Source: Methanobacteriota archaeon
GTDB taxonomy: Archaea; Thermoplasmatota; Thermoplasmata; RBG-16-68-12
Assembly (NCBI GenBank): GCA_005879015.1
Contig: VBMC01000066.1
Span: 1 to 7,474, forward strand
Reading direction: 5' to 3'
Length of the DNA: 7,474 nucleotides
Shown here: in pieces, positions 5,793 to 7,474 of the stretch
How positions within the stretch are numbered: the stretch's first letter is position 1
Layout: each line of letters opens with the position of its first letter
Program-made: the position numbers and the translations under genes
Notes under the pieces: model-generated
The model's database searches: none
What the model saw: the letters and a program-made list of their open reading frames with translations, nothing else
What the model was told of the DNA's origin: nothing

Positions 5793-7142
5793 GTGCGTCG
5801 GGTGCTTGGGTCGGCGTTGTGGGGCCTTCTGGCCGTCTCGATGACCGTGCTGCCCCTCTTGACGGGAGCCGCGTCCGCGACCTCGCCGCGCCCTCTTGCG
5901 AGTCCTGCAGGCGCACTCCTAATCACCTTCGATATCCAAGTCGATCCCGGGGCCGCCGACTACGTCCATCGGGCGGCAGACGCCGCCATCGCCTCCAATC
6001 AGGATCTCGTCATCGTGATGGATACGCCTGGGGGGCTCTTGGCGAACATGAAGCAAATCGTAAGTTCGATCCAGGACGTCCAGAATCACAGTCTCGCCGT
6101 TTACACATACGTGCCACCGGTCGCGTTTGCCGCGTCCGCGGGTAGTTATATCGCGCTTGCCACGAACGCGATCTACATGGGCAGCGGTTCGATCATCGGG
6201 CCTTCGACGCCTTTTGTCGTCGGCGGTGATCCGTCCGAGCAGCAGCATGTGCAGAACGCGATGGTGGCGTACATACGGTCCCTCGCCGAGAAGAACGGAT
6301 ACAATGTCACCGCGGCAGTGGACATGGCCCAGAACAACACGGCCTTTTCAGCGCGCCAGGCGGTGGCGGCAGGCCTGGTCAACGGGACCCGCGAGACCCT
6401 GGACGCCTTCCTGACCGCCGTGGGCCTCGGGACCGCGACGGTCAACCGATTCGATGAGCCGTTGTACGACCGATTCCTCAGCTTCATCAGCGATCCCACG
6501 GTGGACGGCCTCTTCATCCTCGTTGGGATCATTTCCCTCGTCCTCGATTTGTTCCATCGAACCCTCTTCTTGAGCGTCGTGGCGGTGATCTTCATCGCAC
6601 TCGGATTCCTGGGGGCGCAGATCATTGGGGCGTCGGTCGTCGGCATCTTAATGCTGATCATCGCGGCGGCCCTCGTGATCCTCGAGGTGAAGGCTGGCCA
6701 TGGGTTCTTCGCGGTCACCGGCATCGCCCTCGGTCTGGCCGGCACCTACCTCCTGGCGTACAACGTGCCGTATTCGCCTTCGCCGTATGGGATCACGCAG
6801 TACGTCCTCCTGGGCGGCACGGGCGCGCTCCTCGTCGTCGCGTTCCTCTACCTCACGCGGATCCGCCATGCCCTGGCGGCGCAACCGAAGTTGATCGACC
6901 CGGGCAAGATCGTGAACATGACCGGACGTGCGAGCACCGACCTCGTACCCGGCAAGGACGGGGTCGCGAACGTCGGAGCCGAGGAATGGACGGCCCAGTC
7001 GGATCAATTCATCCCGAAAGGGTCTCTCATCCTCGTCACCGGTTACGGGGACGGCAAGATCCAGGTCACAGTCGCGCCGGCACCCGCGTCGACGTCCACG
7101 GGCTCGAATGAGCCCTCGGCGGCACCGCCTGCGTCCCCGTGA
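5793..7142 (+). CDS. Long-form NfeD membrane protein with ClpP-like serine protease domain
   Basis: This is a 449-residue protein of the NfeD/1510-N family, membrane-bound proteins whose ClpP-like domain in Pyrococcus cleaves stomatin. A signal peptide covers about residues 1-30. The ClpP-like domain (about 38-215) has DTPGG at 77-81, which supplies the oxyanion hole, and the nucleophile Ser115 in AASAGSY. By ungapped alignment from AYIRSLA, the catalytic Lys138 of P. horikoshii PH1510 falls on His152, and no Lys lies nearby between Ser115 and that segment. Five membrane helices follow at about 239-253, 259-279, 281-298, 304-324 and 335-355. The OB-fold NfeD domain is at about 370-428, and a Pro/Ser/Ala/Thr-rich tail of about 20 residues ends the protein. 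The GTG start is chosen because it completes the signal peptide and fits the upstream TATA-like box. No stomatin gene is adjacent on this side. The family call is firm; activity is uncertain. Confidence 0.93.
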   Translation: MRRVLGSALWGLLAVSMTVLPLLTGAASATSPRPLASPAGALLITFDIQVDPGAADYVHRAADAAIASNQDLVIVMDTPGGLLANMKQIVSSIQDVQNHSLAVYTYVPPVAFAASAGSYIALATNAIYMGSGSIIGPSTPFVVGGDPSEQQHVQNAMVAYIRSLAEKNGYNVTAAVDMAQNNTAFSARQAVAAGLVNGTRETLDAFLTAVGLGTATVNRFDEPLYDRFLSFISDPTVDGLFILVGIISLVLDLFHRTLFLSVVAVIFIALGFLGAQIIGASVVGILMLIIAAALVILEVKAGHGFFAVTGIALGLAGTYLLAYNVPYSPSPYGITQYVLLGGTGALLVVAFLYLTRIRHALAAQPKLIDPGKIVNMTGRASTDLVPGKDGVANVGAEEWTAQSDQFIPKGSLILVTGYGDGKIQVTVAPAPASTSTGSNEPSAAPPASP

Positions 7143-7157
7143 GCGGTCCTTCGCTCA
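7140..7157. terminator. Inverted repeat spanning both stops of convergent genes
   Basis: TGAGCG (7140-7145) and CGCTCA (7152-7157) form a perfect 6-bp stem around a 6-base loop. The left arm begins with the TGA of the rightward NfeD gene, and the right arm contains the TGA of the leftward gene. It could act as a two-way 3'-end structure, but there is no flanking T-run, and a 6-bp match can occur by chance. Confidence 0.3.
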
Positions 7158-7474
7158 GGCGCGTTCATTCCGGACCTTCAAGGTCACCTTGTCCGTGTCG
7201 ACCGCGGTGACGATGATGGGATCGCCCCGGGCGATGTCCTCCTCCGCGACCGCGCTCCACGACTCATGTTCGACCTGGACAACACCCTTGCCGGTGGCTT
7301 TCATCGAGACGACCGCCCGGCCCACCTTCCCCACCAAAGTGTCGGCGGCGTAGTAGCGCTTCGTGATCACGGTAGTCGTGGTCTGTTGGAATGCGAACGC
7401 CAGGCCCACGCCGATCATGATGATCAGCACGCCGGAGGCGAGATAGTCGAACCGGTCTACGAGCCACCCATGGG
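7155..7474 (-). CDS. Second NfeD-type OB-fold membrane protein (5' end beyond window)
   Basis: The visible 105 residues are the C-terminal part of an NfeD-family protein. A GTG at 7430 is a possible start, but the frame stays open to the window edge (reading ...HGWLVDRFDYLASG before it), so the gene is probably longer. A hydrophobic helix (about 7415-7445, minus strand) is followed by a Thr-rich stretch. An OB-fold domain then runs from ADTLVGKVG to VTLKV, with the family features of an early VGKVGRAV strand, a Val-rich core and an ARGDPIIV turn and strand. Whether it is a short NfeD (helices plus OB fold, often beside a stomatin or flotillin gene) or the end of a second long protease form cannot be told here. 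It is convergent with the long NfeD gene, with 12 bases between the stops. Confidence 0.82.
   Translation of the reverse strand, partial: HGWLVDRFDYLASGVLIIMIGVGLAFAFQQTTTTVITKRYYAADTLVGKVGRAVVSMKATGKGVVQVEHESWSAVAEEDIARGDPIIVTAVDTDKVTLKVRNERA

Noticed and set aside
1..7474. Mobile element, CRISPR array, tRNA or defence system
   Set aside because: I looked for transposase-like motifs, regularly spaced direct repeats and tRNA-like cloverleaf arms in the gaps and saw none; all gaps are short.

Overview
The window looks like chromosomal DNA of a GC-rich archaeon. A member of the Thermoplasmatota or a related euryarchaeal lineage is my best guess, but this is an inference. The evidence is an archaeal/eukaryote-type prolyl-tRNA synthetase, a Taw2-class wyosine enzyme, A/T-rich TATA-like boxes about 25-35 bases upstream of several starts with no Shine-Dalgarno motif (leaderless-type genes), and secreted membrane-anchored proteins rich in N-glycosylation sequons. 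I see no insertion sequence, CRISPR array, tRNA, rRNA or phage gene. Coding density is high, and no gap between genes exceeds about 100 bases.

Left part (1-2983, + strand): a surface-anchored protein with a lamin-tail-like domain, an Ig-like domain, one membrane helix and a cytoplasmic zinc ribbon. It is followed by proS, which appears to have its own TATA-like box. The fourth zinc-binding cysteine of this ProRS is replaced by serine.

Middle (2984-5242): two minus-strand membrane-protein genes run towards proS. One is a secreted protein anchored by a C-terminal helix, the other a small protein with two membrane helices. They are transcribed divergently from a taw2-like gene for tRNA(Phe) wyosine synthesis, and the shared intergenic region contains two inverted TATA-like elements.

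Right part (5243-7474): a small protein made of an N-terminal zinc ribbon and a tandem 11-residue amphipathic repeat; a long-form NfeD/1510-N-type membrane protein with a ClpP-like domain, whose catalytic Ser is present but whose usual Lys aligns with His; and, convergent and cut by the window end, a second NfeD-type OB-fold protein. The last two genes stop within 12 bases of each other, and a perfect 6-bp inverted repeat contains both stop codons.

Functionally the window mixes translation housekeeping (proS, taw2) with membrane and envelope quality-control or surface proteins. The most interesting points are the NfeD active-site substitution, the zinc ribbon joined to an 11-mer repeat helix, and the surface protein with a cytoplasmic zinc ribbon. 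Nothing here amounts to a clearly new multi-gene system.
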